A DNA stretch of 64,000 nt, taken from contig NZ_FONM01000014.1 in NCBI RefSeq assembly GCF_900112935.1, forward strand, positions 1 through 64,000, written 5' to 3'. The notes under the pieces were generated by a model that saw only the letters and a list, made by a program, of their open reading frames with translations, had not been told where the DNA came from and made no database searches. Source of the stretch: Trichococcus pasteurii. Its GTDB lineage: Bacteria > Bacillota > Bacilli > Lactobacillales > Aerococcaceae. The position numbers and the translations under genes are program-made. This document shows, piece after piece, positions 26,082-37,373 of the stretch. How positions within the stretch are numbered: position 1 is the first letter of the stretch; each line of letters starts with the position of its first letter.

Positions 26082-26933
26082 ATGACAGCATTTTGGAATT
26101 TGGGCAGAGTTGCCTTGAAAGTCAATGATTTGAAGAAAATGACGCAATTCTATCAGGAAGCGCTGGGCTTGGATTTAATGGAAGAAAAAGAAAACTCGGT
26201 TGTATTGGGGGTTGCCGCAGACAACACGCCATTGGTCGAATTGATCCAATTACAAACACCATCCAACCGCAAAAGAACGACCGGACTTTTCCATTTGGCG
26301 ATCCTTTTGCCGACCCGTGCGGATTTGGGATCGTTCCTTTATCATTTGCTGACGAATAAATATGATTTGGAGGGCGCCAGCGACCACGGCTACAGCGAAG
26401 CCATCTACTTCCACGATCCGGAGGGCAACGGCATCGAGGTCTACCGCGACAAAGAACAGTCGGCTTGGGATGTTCGTCCGGACGGGAAAATTGAAGGCGT
26501 CACGGAAGCAATGGATGCGGATGGTGTAATCGGGGCGATGGTCAAAATTTATGACGGCATCCCTGCCGGCTCCATCATGGGCCATGTCCATCTGACCGTC
26601 CATGATCTGGTCGAAACCCAACAATTTTACGAAAATGTGCTCGGCATTTCCTTGAAGTCCGACTTCTTCGGACAAGCGAAGTTTTTCGCCGCAGGAAACT
26701 ACCATCACCACATCGGCTCGAATATGTGGGCAGGAAAACAGCTGCCTGCCGCTGATGAAAAACAACCAGGCTTGGCCTACTTCACTTGGGTAGTCGCCGA
26801 CAAGGCAGCTTATGAGGCGCTGAAAGGCAGACTGGTTCAGGCAGAGGTTGCGTTCGAAAATACAGACAACACCCTTATCTTCAAAGACAACAGCGGCATC
26901 GAAATCCACGCTGTCATTCATCAAGGCGAGTAA
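26082..26933 (+). CDS. VOC-family ring-cleaving dioxygenase, CatE-like
   Basis: A 283-residue protein with two vicinal-oxygen-chelate (glyoxalase-fold) modules. Module one runs from LGRVALKVNDLKKMTQFYQEALG to YFHDPEGNGIEVYRD, and module two runs from GHVHLTVHDLVETQQFYENVLG to FKDNSGIEIHAV. Candidate metal ligands are the His of GHVHLTV, the His of YHHHIGSN and the Glu of GIEIH. B. subtilis CatE is a catechol-2,3-dioxygenase induced by quinones; the same role is likely but not proven. Its stop codon directly abuts the inserted tnpB element. The terminator at 28365 may originally have been its own. Confidence 0.85.
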   Translation: MTAFWNLGRVALKVNDLKKMTQFYQEALGLDLMEEKENSVVLGVAADNTPLVELIQLQTPSNRKRTTGLFHLAILLPTRADLGSFLYHLLTNKYDLEGASDHGYSEAIYFHDPEGNGIEVYRDKEQSAWDVRPDGKIEGVTEAMDADGVIGAMVKIYDGIPAGSIMGHVHLTVHDLVETQQFYENVLGISLKSDFFGQAKFFAAGNYHHHIGSNMWAGKQLPAADEKQPGLAYFTWVVADKAAYEALKGRLVQAEVAFENTDNTLIFKDNSGIEIHAVIHQGE

Positions 26934-27090
26934 GTGAACTACCCCCACTTAGCTAATCCTTGCGGATTTGCGCTTGAAGTGGGAGCTTCCTACGAACTCC
27001 TTCCTTACCTGCGTATGTCTTTGCAAAGCAGAGGGAATGGATATGGTGTAGGCTCAAAAGGCAGTACCTGCCTCATGGTTTTTCTTTTAC
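26934..27090 (-). ncRNA. predicted omega-RNA (guide scaffold) of the tnpB element
   Basis: In this family the guide RNA scaffold covers the 3' end of tnpB and the right end, and the guide is the host sequence just past the end. Here the minus strand holds strong hairpins up to 26934. The guide would be antisense to the last bases of the VOC gene. Inferred from family knowledge and position. Confidence 0.4.
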
Positions 27091-28166
27091 TTGGCCAAGA
27101 CCAAGAGGTTCCTGCTGGCGTTGATGTCCCGGTCGTGAGTGGTGCCGCACTCCGGACAGGTCCATGCCCGAATGTGCAGGGCCTTCTTGCCGTCGCGCTG
27201 ACCGCAGGCGGAACAGATTTGGCTGGAAGGATAGAACCTGTCCGCTTTGATGAGCGTCCCGCCTTTCCATTCGGCTTTGTACGCCAATTGCCTGCAGAAT
27301 TCGGACCAGCTTACATCCCCAATCGCTTTCGCAAGTTTGTGGTTCTTCATCATATTCGAACTCCGCAACGTCTCGATCACGATGACTTGGTTTTCGTCCG
27401 TGATTTGATCGGAGAGTTTGTGCAGGAAGTCCTTGCGTTGGTTCACAATCTTTTCGTGTTTTTTGGCCAGTACCAAGCGTGCCTTTTCCCGGTTCTTGCT
27501 GCCTTTTTGCTTGCGGGACAAGGCGCGTTGGGCTTTCTTGACTTTCTGTTCGGACCGGTACAGGCATTTCGGGTTCGCATGTTTCACGGATTCGTCGGCA
27601 TCATTTGTGGTGACGGCGAAATCGGAAATGCCGAGATCGATGCCGATTTTGTGTTCCGCCGGCACCCATTCGGGAACTTCCTGCTCAACCAAAATGGAAA
27701 TGAAGTATTTGCCGGTCTTCGTCATGGAAATCGTGCAGGATTTGATGAGGCCATCAAAATCCCGGTGCTGCCTGATTTTGACGAAGCCGATTTTCGGCAG
27801 TTTGATTTTGTTGTCTTCGATGCGGATGTTCCCTCCCTGGTTGTTGGTGGTGTAGGAGTCGTTAGATTTGTGTTTGCTTTTGAATTTCGGGAAACCGACG
27901 GATTTATCGCGGAAGAAATTTTTGTAGGCTTTTTCCAGATTTTGTTGGGCGTTCGCCAAAGCGAGGCTATCCACATCCTTCAGAAAAGGGAACTCGTTTT
28001 TGTACTGCGCCGGCGTATTTTTCAGCATCTGGTTCGTTTCCTTGTAGTGTTCGATTTTGTCGTTCAGCATTCGGTTGTAGACAAAACGGGCGCATCCGAA
28101 ACAGTTTGCGAAATATGCCTTTTGGATTTCCGTCGGATAGAGCCTGAATTTGTAAGCTTTTAGCAT
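27087..28166 (-). CDS. tnpB: TnpB RNA-guided nuclease
   Basis: A 359-residue TnpB with a complete RuvC-like site: Asp177 in KIGIDLGISD, Glu265 in VIVIETLRSSN and Asp347 in HDRDINASRN. The zinc ribbon is intact (CSAC at 318-321, CPEC at 337-340). The N-terminal MLKAYKFRLYPTEIQ and LANAQQNLEKAYKNFF are typical. TnpB cuts DNA next to a short target-adjacent motif, guided by omega-RNA, and helps retain the transposon. The gene looks intact. GAGGTGAAAAC lies just before ATG 28166. Confidence 0.95.
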   Translation of the reverse strand: MLKAYKFRLYPTEIQKAYFANCFGCARFVYNRMLNDKIEHYKETNQMLKNTPAQYKNEFPFLKDVDSLALANAQQNLEKAYKNFFRDKSVGFPKFKSKHKSNDSYTTNNQGGNIRIEDNKIKLPKIGFVKIRQHRDFDGLIKSCTISMTKTGKYFISILVEQEVPEWVPAEHKIGIDLGISDFAVTTNDADESVKHANPKCLYRSEQKVKKAQRALSRKQKGSKNREKARLVLAKKHEKIVNQRKDFLHKLSDQITDENQVIVIETLRSSNMMKNHKLAKAIGDVSWSEFCRQLAYKAEWKGGTLIKADRFYPSSQICSACGQRDGKKALHIRAWTCPECGTTHDRDINASRNLLVLAK

Positions 28167-28364
28167 TTTGTTTTCACCTCTTTGGCTTCATTATACACCT
28201 CCGAACGTAGGTTCGGCAAAAGGTGAGAGAACGCCTTGCCAACAGAACGAAAAAGTAACTTTCACCTATGGTGAACCGAAATTCATCTCCCACTTTCACT
28301 GGTGCTTCGCACCGAAACGCTTAGAAGTGGGAGACTTCTTTCGGAAAAACGTTAAATTATATCC

Positions 28365-28409
28365 AAAAAGCGTAACCGGCGGAAATCTCTCGTCGGTTAC
28401 GCTTTTTTT
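28365..28409. terminator. bidirectional terminator
   Basis: A 14-bp stem (AAAAAGCGTAACCG / CGGTTACGCTTTTT) has T runs on both strands. It may be the original terminator of the VOC gene, now separated from it by the insertion. Confidence 0.85.
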
Positions 28410-28498
28410 GGGATATAATCGAAAAAATTACCAAATCATAAAGTTTTTAGAGTACACCCTAGGTTTCGGAAAGTGTGAGAGGTGAGCATTGAGCTTCA

Positions 28499-28837
28499 TC
28501 ATACAATTTTTTCGTTTTTTTGAAAGATGACTTTTACTTTCATCAGCAGTTCATCGATTAGTTTTTCTGGTACGGTTTCGACATAACTATATTTCCTCGC
28601 GTTATAATCGATTGTTACCAATTGATCCAGCAAAACTTTTCCTGAAGACTCTGTGCCTCTTAATGGCACGTACAAAGGATAATTGCGTTCCGTATTTGAA
28701 ATGGGAGCAAATACAGCCACATTAGCATAGTCACTGACCCCATGATAGCTCAAACAGATATACGGTCTATATCCTTGCTGCTCATGCCCTTGTTTGGGGT
28801 CTAAATTGATTTTCACAATATCTCCTTGTTTTACCAT
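28499..28837 (-). CDS. MazF/PemK-family mRNA interferase toxin (copy 1)
   Basis: A 112-residue MazF-like endoribonuclease. It begins KQGDIVKINLDPKQGHEQQGYRP, then PICL..., APISNTERNYPLYVPL, and VLLDQLVTIDYNARK with the conserved Asp. It overlaps the antitoxin gene by 7 bp, the usual arrangement. A near-identical copy lies at 44129-44467. Confidence 0.93.
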   Translation of the reverse strand: MVKQGDIVKINLDPKQGHEQQGYRPYICLSYHGVSDYANVAVFAPISNTERNYPLYVPLRGTESSGKVLLDQLVTIDYNARKYSYVETVPEKLIDELLMKVKVIFQKNEKIV

Positions 28838-29076
28838 TTTTCATTCCCCACTGGCGAAAGGCTTTGCAATTCTGCAGTGAATTTTTCTCCGTCGTAACCT
28901 TTGAACAGTTCTTGAAAAGTCAGTTCCTTTTCGGCTTTGGTCAACACAATTGAATGATTGATAATTTCTACATTCAGTTCATCATCTTTCTCTACTTCAA
29001 GTGCTTCCAACACACTTTTAGGCAAGCGGATTGCGTGACTGTTCCCCCATTGTTTGACAGGTAATTGCAGCATCAT
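28831..29076 (-). CDS. MazE-like antitoxin (copy 1)
   Basis: An 81-residue AbrB/SpoVT-type DNA-binding antitoxin: KQWGNSHAIRLPKSVLEALEVEKDDELNVEI, then an acidic tail that would wrap the toxin. ATG 29076 is chosen because AAAGGGGG lies upstream and because the second copy starts there; the frame is open to 29133. The promoter region carries GTATCTACTTTGTATAC, a probable autoregulatory site conserved in both copies. Confidence 0.9.
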   Translation of the reverse strand: MMLQLPVKQWGNSHAIRLPKSVLEALEVEKDDELNVEIINHSIVLTKAEKELTFQELFKGYDGEKFTAELQSLSPVGNEKW

Positions 29077-29296
29077 AATGCCCCCTTTCTTTGAGTTCAT
29101 CTTACCACCAAAGTATCTACTTTGTATACACATCCGCTCACCTTCTTTAAATTACGAGCCAGCATTGGAACAGTGTCTCTTGAACTATGGTAAAATAATA
29201 CAGGGGTTGTCCAACCAACGCAGCAGTTAAGTTGAAAAATTGGAGAACCGGTATTCTCAATCAAATACTAGGAATGATTCACTTGAGGTGGGAAAT

Positions 29297-30025
29297 GTGG
29301 AAACATTGATTTATAATCTTTTAGCATACATAAACAATTCTCTTGATAAGGATATCAACTACCATATAGCGAAAACGTTGCTCGAAAATTTTCATAAAAT
29401 CGAGGGATTTTCATTAGAAACAGCAGCAGATGTCTGCAATGTAGCCCCTTCTACAATTAATCGTTTCTGCAAAAGAATTGGTTTTAAAAATTTTTCAAAC
29501 TTAAGAAATTCTGTAATTAAGAATGGGGCACCTCTTGAAAAGAACGCTATTGATCTGAGTGGAGAAAGGTTTATAGCGCAATTAAAGGAAAACGTGGAAA
29601 TAATTGAGAATATCCCAAGGGAACAGATTGAGCGGATCGTAAAACAAATCAGCAGCTCCCGCAGAGTTGTGATATTAGGTTTTGAAAAGCATCAGATCCA
29701 AGCTTTGGAGTTACAAAAAAAAATACTTCTTGCAGGGAAATTTTGTGAATGCAATACAAATATTTTCAAGCAAATGGATGCTCTGGACACATTGACAGAG
29801 GCAGATATGATCATCACTATTTCCATACAGGGACAATTACTGTCAGAGGAATTCCTCTTATTTGAAAAAATTAAAAGGACAAAGGGAAAGAGCTTACTGA
29901 TTACCTTCTCGAAGCCGCATCAACATCCAAATTTATTTGATGAAATTTTACAGTGCGGAAAAATTGAAAACAGTGCTGTCAGTAGCCAAACCTTATTAAG
30001 ATTGTTTGATGTATTGTTCCATTGA
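29297..30025 (+). CDS. RpiR/MurR-family regulator of beta-glucoside genes
   Basis: A regulator with the RpiR helix-turn-helix (ETAADVCNVAPSTINRFCKRIGFKNFSNLR) and a SIS-type sugar-phosphate domain (RVVILGFEKHQIQALEL, DMIITISIQG). GTG 29297 fits best: GAGGTGG lies just upstream and homology begins there (ETLIYNLLAYI). The frame is open from TTG 29240. A terminator separates it from the two phospho-beta-glucosidases, which it probably controls. Confidence 0.83.
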   Translation: METLIYNLLAYINNSLDKDINYHIAKTLLENFHKIEGFSLETAADVCNVAPSTINRFCKRIGFKNFSNLRNSVIKNGAPLEKNAIDLSGERFIAQLKENVEIIENIPREQIERIVKQISSSRRVVILGFEKHQIQALELQKKILLAGKFCECNTNIFKQMDALDTLTEADMIITISIQGQLLSEEFLLFEKIKRTKGKSLLITFSKPHQHPNLFDEILQCGKIENSAVSSQTLLRLFDVLFH

Positions 30026-30053
30026 TCCCAATAGTAACATTCTTCTTAGCCTC

Positions 30054-31616
<1,563 letters not shown>

Positions 31617-31627
31617 AACTAATTTAT

Positions 31628-31664
31628 ACTAAAATCAGAAACGAAAAAAGTCGAAAGAAGGAAT
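31628..31664 (+). repeat. leader direct repeat, copy 2
   Basis: Near-identical to 30101-30136, with one base difference (AAACG for AAACA) in the shared core. It precedes the second glucosidase gene. Confidence 0.8.
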
Positions 31665-31666
31665 AG

Positions 31667-33115
<1,449 letters not shown>

Positions 33116-33130
33116 ATAGAACTTACAAGG

Positions 33131-33163
33131 GGGTGTCTCAAACTAAAATGAGACACCCTCTTT
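33131..33163 (+). terminator. terminator of the glucosidase pair
   Basis: A perfect 10-bp stem (GGGTGTCTCA / TGAGACACCC) with an 8-nt loop, followed by TCTTT. Confidence 0.75.
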
Positions 33164-33208
33164 GCTTATGGATATAATAGCGCCTTATGTTATAAGGAGT
33201 GCCCTTAG

Positions 33209-33265
33209 GAATGGTCCTTCAATAGGTTCATGGCCAGATTGATTTGTTGCTGAGCAAATTTGCGA
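33209..33265 (-). pseudogene. remnant of a serine resolvase C-terminus
   Basis: The minus strand encodes [17 protein letters not shown], almost the same as [17 protein letters not shown] in the intact resolvase at 35434-36000. The nucleotides also match closely. Nothing else of the gene remains. The rest of the 33116-33444 gap holds only the terminator at its left end. Confidence 0.7.
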
Positions 33266-33444
33266 GTGGCGTAAAAGCAAACACAGTGTCCAGAAAATGG
33301 TTCTTTTCTGGACATTGCTTTTTTGGGTTTGTTTTTCTCAAAAAGGGCTGAAATAAGTGTCCATAAACCCGTTACAAATTCTATGTCCAATTAATCATTC
33401 TGGATAAAGTTATGGTACAATGAGATAAAAAAGAAGGTGATTTT

Positions 33445-34062
33445 TTGAAAATTGGATACGCACGTGTTTCTACTGGATTACAGAATTTGGATCTCCAGGA
33501 AGATAGTCTGGAAAAATTTGGCTGTGAGAAAGTTTTTACAGATCACATGAGTGGCGCAAAGAGTAATCGCCCAGGATTAGAAACAGCGATTGAATTTGTT
33601 CGTTCAGGGGATACACTCGTTGTTTGGCGATTAGATCGGCTTGGGCGAAATATGGAAGACTTGATTACGATTGTCAATCGTTTGAATAATCGAGGTGTGA
33701 GTTTTCACAGTTTACAAGAAAATATCACGATGGATAAATCAAGCTCGACCGGTCAATTAATGTTCCACCTGTTTGCAGCGTTTGCAGAGTTTGAACGGAA
33801 TTTGATCTTGGAACGTTCTGCAGCCGGACGTGCCGCTGCACGTGCACGTGGTAGATTTGGTGGACGACCAGAAAAGTTGAGCAAAAGTGACTTGGAACTT
33901 ATGAAGACGTTAATCGATAATGGAACACCTATTAAAACAATTGCCAAAAGATGGAATGTTTCCCGTACAACCATTTATCGTTACCTTAACAAATTAGAGG
34001 CAACGAATCATAAATATACATCTGTCAACTCGCCAAGTAGCATACGAAATAGAATTGAGTAA
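33445..34062 (+). CDS. serine recombinase, resolvase/invertase family
   Basis: A 205-residue site-specific recombinase. The catalytic Ser9 lies in GYARVST; the active-site Arg stretch is WRLDRLGRN, and the oligomerisation helix is FAEFERNLILERSAAGRAAARARG. A C-terminal helix-turn-helix (IKTIAKRWNVSRTTIYRYL) reads the site. The start is TTG 33445 behind AAGAAGGTG. It belongs to the transposon-resolvase/Pin group and is not closely related to the one at 35434. Confidence 0.92.
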   Translation: MKIGYARVSTGLQNLDLQEDSLEKFGCEKVFTDHMSGAKSNRPGLETAIEFVRSGDTLVVWRLDRLGRNMEDLITIVNRLNNRGVSFHSLQENITMDKSSSTGQLMFHLFAAFAEFERNLILERSAAGRAAARARGRFGGRPEKLSKSDLELMKTLIDNGTPIKTIAKRWNVSRTTIYRYLNKLEATNHKYTSVNSPSSIRNRIE

Positions 34063-34123
34063 AGAGCAACATTGCTCTAAGCTTTAATTTGGGAATTGTT
34101 ATGGAATAATTGTTGGGGAAAAA

Positions 34124-34165
34124 AATGGAAAAGTAGATTCCGTTGTTAGGAATTACTTTTCCATT
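34124..34165 (-). terminator. terminator of the secreted-protein gene
   Basis: A perfect 12-bp stem (AATGGAAAAGTA / TACTTTTCCATT) with a T run on the minus strand, 32 bp after the stop codon at 34198. It may also act on the resolvase transcript. Confidence 0.7.
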
Positions 34166-34197
34166 CTGAGTATTATATACGCATAAAAATTAACCGA

Positions 34198-34692
34198 TTA
34201 CCATATCGGAGAATAAGTGGCTATCATCTCAATGGCAAATGTTCCAGAATTTGGATAATAAGGATTTTTTCGTGCAATCAGCATAATACCTTGCCCTGCA
34301 TTGTAAGCATTTGAATAATACTGATATCTCATTAAGTCTGAAGTGTAGGCTAAATATCCTGCCACTACCGTGATACGACTCCAAATTGTAGGAAGGAATG
34401 CTCCAAATACGCTTATTACTGTCGGTGCGTTCATTGTTTGATACATTTTAGGTAAGAGATTTTTTAATTGACTATTTGATATGAAAGTGGCGTTAGTGTA
34501 CTCGTATGGGATAGGAATATACATTGGAGTGATAATGGGATCATCTTTGTCTATACGGACTATGGACGGAGCTGTGGTGGTTCCAGAAATTTCAACGGGA
34601 GGCTCTTCAGCTGCATAAGCCACTGGAAGTGAAAAACTGGAGGTTAGAAGTACTGCGGTTGAGGCGAAAATGATTGTTTTATATTTTCTCAT
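34198..34692 (-). CDS. secreted protein of unknown function
   Basis: A 164-residue protein with a clear signal peptide (about 1-27, ending PVAYA before AEEPP). The mature part has a Pro/Thr-rich start, the motif SNSQLKNLLPKMYQ, a hydrophobic middle (APTVISVFGAFLPTIW) and an aromatic C-terminal half. The SQL..LL motif recurs in the secreted protein at 62701 (TDSQLLKLLEF). It is divergent from a small membrane protein gene at 34828. Secreted toxin with membrane immunity is one reading, but it is inference. Confidence 0.6.
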   Translation of the reverse strand: MRKYKTIIFASTAVLLTSSFSLPVAYAAEEPPVEISGTTTAPSIVRIDKDDPIITPMYIPIPYEYTNATFISNSQLKNLLPKMYQTMNAPTVISVFGAFLPTIWSRITVVAGYLAYTSDLMRYQYYSNAYNAGQGIMLIARKNPYYPNSGTFAIEMIATYSPIW

Positions 34693-34827
34693 GTAAATCT
34701 CCTCTTTCCTTCTTGAAGTTATAAAAAAATTATTAGTTTTTAATATTTTTTTATGTTATTATTCTAACAAACATTTTACTGTTTTGTAGCACTAAATTTA
34801 TTAATATTTCAGAAAAGAGGAAATAAC

Positions 34828-35052
34828 TTGAAGACCTTAAAAAAAATGTGGCGATTTTTAGATCGTTGGAATACAATAACCGGTTATTTAATAGGTGGAG
34901 TCTGGCTTTTATATAATGGGAATTTCTACAACAATGGCATGGTAGATATTAAATATGTTTATTTCTTTAATATTAGTGGTACATTGATGCTTGTTTTAGT
35001 GGCCCTAAAAATTTTTGAAAAATTTTTTAAAAAAAACAAAGGCAATCAATGA
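34828..35052 (+). CDS. small two-helix membrane protein (family copy 1)
   Basis: A 74-residue protein with a basic start, two membrane helices (about 17-33 and 46-64) and a lysine-rich tail. It is about 75 percent identical by eye to the protein at 40898. They share KMWRFLDRWNTITGYLIGG and YVYFFNISG. The start is TTG 34828 behind AGAGGAAA. The upstream DNA (TTTTTTATGTTA..., TTCAGAAAAGAGGAAAT) is also shared by both copies. No known function; a bacteriocin-immunity-like role is only a guess. Confidence 0.65.
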   Translation: MKTLKKMWRFLDRWNTITGYLIGGVWLLYNGNFYNNGMVDIKYVYFFNISGTLMLVLVALKIFEKFFKKNKGNQ

Positions 35053-35433
35053 AACAATGATTTAATGGATAAGGACATGGACTACAAGTTGAGAAGACCC
35101 TAATCTATAGCAACTAATCTTACAATACCAAGAATTTACCGGGACTTTGACCAAGCAGACAATCATCAATGCCCTGGAGTAGGATAAGCTATTAATTCAA
35201 TAACTGTTGGAATCTTAGAGTAAGGTAGAGAGACTGCTTAAAAGTATAGCCAAATCACTCCCGCTATATGCAGGAGTGATTTATCATTTAAACAGTAAAA
35301 AACTCTCAATGGAAATTTAAAATAACTATATAATAATCTCTGTTAGCAATTTTGCTTGTCGCATATCATCTCATATAGGTGGCTTTTTTTTCTCCGCACA
35401 GGCGACTCAATCTGAGCGCAACACTCGTTTTAT
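35053..35433. other. gap without a recognisable gene
   Basis: No ORF with support. A hairpin AAATCACTCC / GGAGTGATTT (35252-35282) without a T run could end the 74-residue-protein transcript. Confidence 0.5.
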
Positions 35434-36000
35434 CTAAGCCTCAGTACTTAATTGCAGTTTTCTCTTATTCCGTGTCAAAGTACTCTTGCTGATGCCAGTC
35501 ATTTTCTCTACCTCTTTATAGGAATGACTCTCCAATAGATTCATGGCCAGATTGATTTGTTGCTGATTGAATTTTTTGGGTCGGCCTTCCCGAAAGTCGG
35601 GTTTCTGCTTGGCCAGTTCTTTCCCTTCCTGCGTACGCTCCACAATCAGATCGCGCTCAAAATCCGCAAAAGCGCTGAAGATGGTGAAGATCAATCTTCC
35701 GGTGGACGTGTTTTCAATAATTCCTAGATTCAGCACATTGATCCGCACGCCCTTCTCGAATAAGAGCTTAATAGTGTTCAATGCGTCTTGCGTGCTCCGA
35801 GCGAAGCGGTCCAGTTTCGTCACAACCAGCGTATCCCCCGTTTCAATTTCCTGAAGGAGTTTTTGGAATTCGGGACGATCACTTTTTGTTCCGGTGATTT
35901 TCTCGAAGTAGACCCGGTCGCAGCGTTCCTCCTCGAGGTGACGCAGCTGTCCTTCCAGATCTTGTTGGCGGGTACTCACCCGTGCGTAGCCATATTTCAT
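35434..36000 (-). CDS. serine recombinase, Tn3-type resolvase family
   Basis: A 188-residue resolvase. The catalytic Ser lies in [45 protein letters not shown] and a C-terminal helix-turn-helix follow ([24 protein letters not shown]). ATG 36000 is chosen by homology, with GAGAGGG upstream; the frame is open to 36141. A remnant of its paralogue lies at 33209. One of a pair of 40-bp direct repeats lies just upstream. Confidence 0.92.
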   Translation of the reverse strand: MKYGYARVSTRQQDLEGQLRHLEEERCDRVYFEKITGTKSDRPEFQKLLQEIETGDTLVVTKLDRFARSTQDALNTIKLLFEKGVRINVLNLGIIENTSTGRLIFTIFSAFADFERDLIVERTQEGKELAKQKPDFREGRPKKFNQQQINLAMNLLESHSYKEVEKMTGISKSTLTRNKRKLQLSTEA

Positions 36001-36080
36001 CTTTTTTTGCCCTCTCTTTTGACCATAAGTTATGACACCTTTGTATCCCTTGATTTTACTAGAGCAAGGAAGCGTAGTCA

Positions 36081-36120
36081 ATACTCTTGAGTTATGATCA
36101 TGACCACCTAACCTGTGCGC
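36081..36120. repeat. direct repeat A, near resolvase
   Basis: This 40-bp stretch starting ATACTCTTGAGTTATGATCA recurs at 37274 with about seven differences, in the same orientation. It lies 80 bp upstream of the resolvase start, where a res site or element end would be. The rest of 36001-36383 has only a TATAAT (36273-36278) without a good -35. Confidence 0.65.
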
Positions 36121-36383
36121 AAAAAAACACAGGTTATTCAATTATCAAAGTTTCTCTCACTAATTAGTTTCTTAAAGAAGATAAAATACAGTGGGTACGC
36201 AGAGGTATGTTTTTTCATTTCTGATTTCAGGGTACGGTGAATAATTCGGCAAAAATTATAATTCAAGTATGATATAATTTCTTCAATCTTAAGGCTAATT
36301 GTATAGACGTAGTTTTGAATCTTCTTTGAGTAGTAGCATAGGATAGATACCGATTCACAAACTTATTTTAAGGAGATTATAAA

Positions 36384-37085
36384 ATGGAATATAACTGCTA
36401 CGGGCAACCTATTGGATCAAGTTTAAAAAAAAGTTGTTTTAGAGAACTGAATGCAACAATAATAGAAGGAAGCACTTGCGATTTAATCCATGCATCAGAG
36501 AGCCATGCACACTTATTTTATACCGACATTTTCAAAAAAGGACTTACTGCGCCAGATTGGACTTATCTGCCCTTCTCATCCTTTCAATCAGAAGAAGCGT
36601 TTTCTGATATTTTCAACAAGACTTTTTTGTCCGACGACCCTTACTTTTTTGGAATTTGGAATAAAGATCATTCAAAAGTGCTAGGCACTCTTTCGCTGAT
36701 GCGTAACGATCGACAAAATGGCGTTATCGAAGTAGGTTATGTAATATATAGCCAGCAATTAAAAAAAAGCATTCAAGCTACCGAAGCACAGTATTTGTTG
36801 GCAAAGTATGTTTTTGAGAATTTAGGGTATAGAAGATATGAATGGAAATGCGATAGTCTAAATGAGCCTTCTAAATTAGCTGCAAAGAGGTTAGGATTTG
36901 AATATGAAGGCACATTCCGGCAGGCAGTTGTATACAAAAATAGAAACCGCGATACATCGTGGTTCTCAATGCTTGATTGTGAATGGGAAAAGAATAAAAA
37001 AAGGCTTGAAAAATGGCTATCGCCGGATAATTTTGACCAAGACGGAAAACAGCTGCTTTCTTTAAACAACCTAAATCGTATTTGA
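36384..37085 (+). CDS. GNAT acetyltransferase, RimJ/RimL-like
   Basis: A 233-residue N-acetyltransferase of the RimL type. The fold is seen in DPYFFGIWNKDHSKVLGTLSLMRND, GVIEVGYVIYSQQL, and the acetyl-CoA-proximal RYEWKCDSLNEPSKLAAKRLGFEYEGTFRQ. The substrate could be a protein N-terminus, an amino sugar or an antibiotic. AAGGAG precedes ATG 36384. The gene sits between direct repeats A and B, so it may have been carried in as a cassette. Confidence 0.85.
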   Translation: MEYNCYGQPIGSSLKKSCFRELNATIIEGSTCDLIHASESHAHLFYTDIFKKGLTAPDWTYLPFSSFQSEEAFSDIFNKTFLSDDPYFFGIWNKDHSKVLGTLSLMRNDRQNGVIEVGYVIYSQQLKKSIQATEAQYLLAKYVFENLGYRRYEWKCDSLNEPSKLAAKRLGFEYEGTFRQAVVYKNRNRDTSWFSMLDCEWEKNKKRLEKWLSPDNFDQDGKQLLSLNNLNRI

Positions 37086-37273
37086 CTGAGTACGCCAACA
37101 GTTTCAGTAACTTACAAATAACGTTGCTTCTGGTAGCTACGCCTCCTGTGTCAGGCTTTTCAAGATATTTTTTCTTCCCAATGATTTTTTTAAGTATCCA
37201 TCTATCACTCTAGATTCTAGCTTATGGGTAACATTTGTGCATACCAATCCTCATTTATTTGAGTATTGCGAAC

Positions 37274-37313
37274 ATACTCTTGAGTTGTGACCATGACTAT
37301 CTAACTTATGCAC
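37274..37313. repeat. direct repeat B
   Basis: ATACTCTTGAGTTGTGACCA... matches repeat A (36081-36120) at about 33 of 40 bases in the same orientation. Confidence 0.65.
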
Positions 37314-37324
37314 CCAGACAAAAT

Positions 37325-37362
37325 AAAAAACTGATTATGAGTTCCGTAATCAGTTTTTTTGT
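37325..37362. terminator. bidirectional terminator
   Basis: AACTGATTA / TAATCAGTT with A and T runs on the two sides, between the convergent GNAT and hypothetical genes. Confidence 0.75.
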
Positions 37363-37373
37363 TTGTATTGAAT

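Larger units (their letters stand above)
26934..28343 (-). mobile_element. IS200/IS605-family element carrying only tnpB
   Basis: The right end (low coordinates) has the hairpin CCCACTT / AAGTGGG at 26944-26983. The left end has CTCCCACTT / AAGTGGGAG enclosing GGTGCTTCGCACC at 28287-28333. These are the subterminal hairpins of this family. No tnpA is present, so movement would need a transposase in trans. Ends are approximate: the right end is set by the VOC stop codon, the left by similarity to the CGAAAGA end of the second element. Confidence 0.7.

Noticed and set aside
26934-28163. 409-codon open frame on the plus strand opposite tnpB
   Set aside because: It is the antisense shadow of a well-supported TnpB gene, with no RBS and no recognisable domain.
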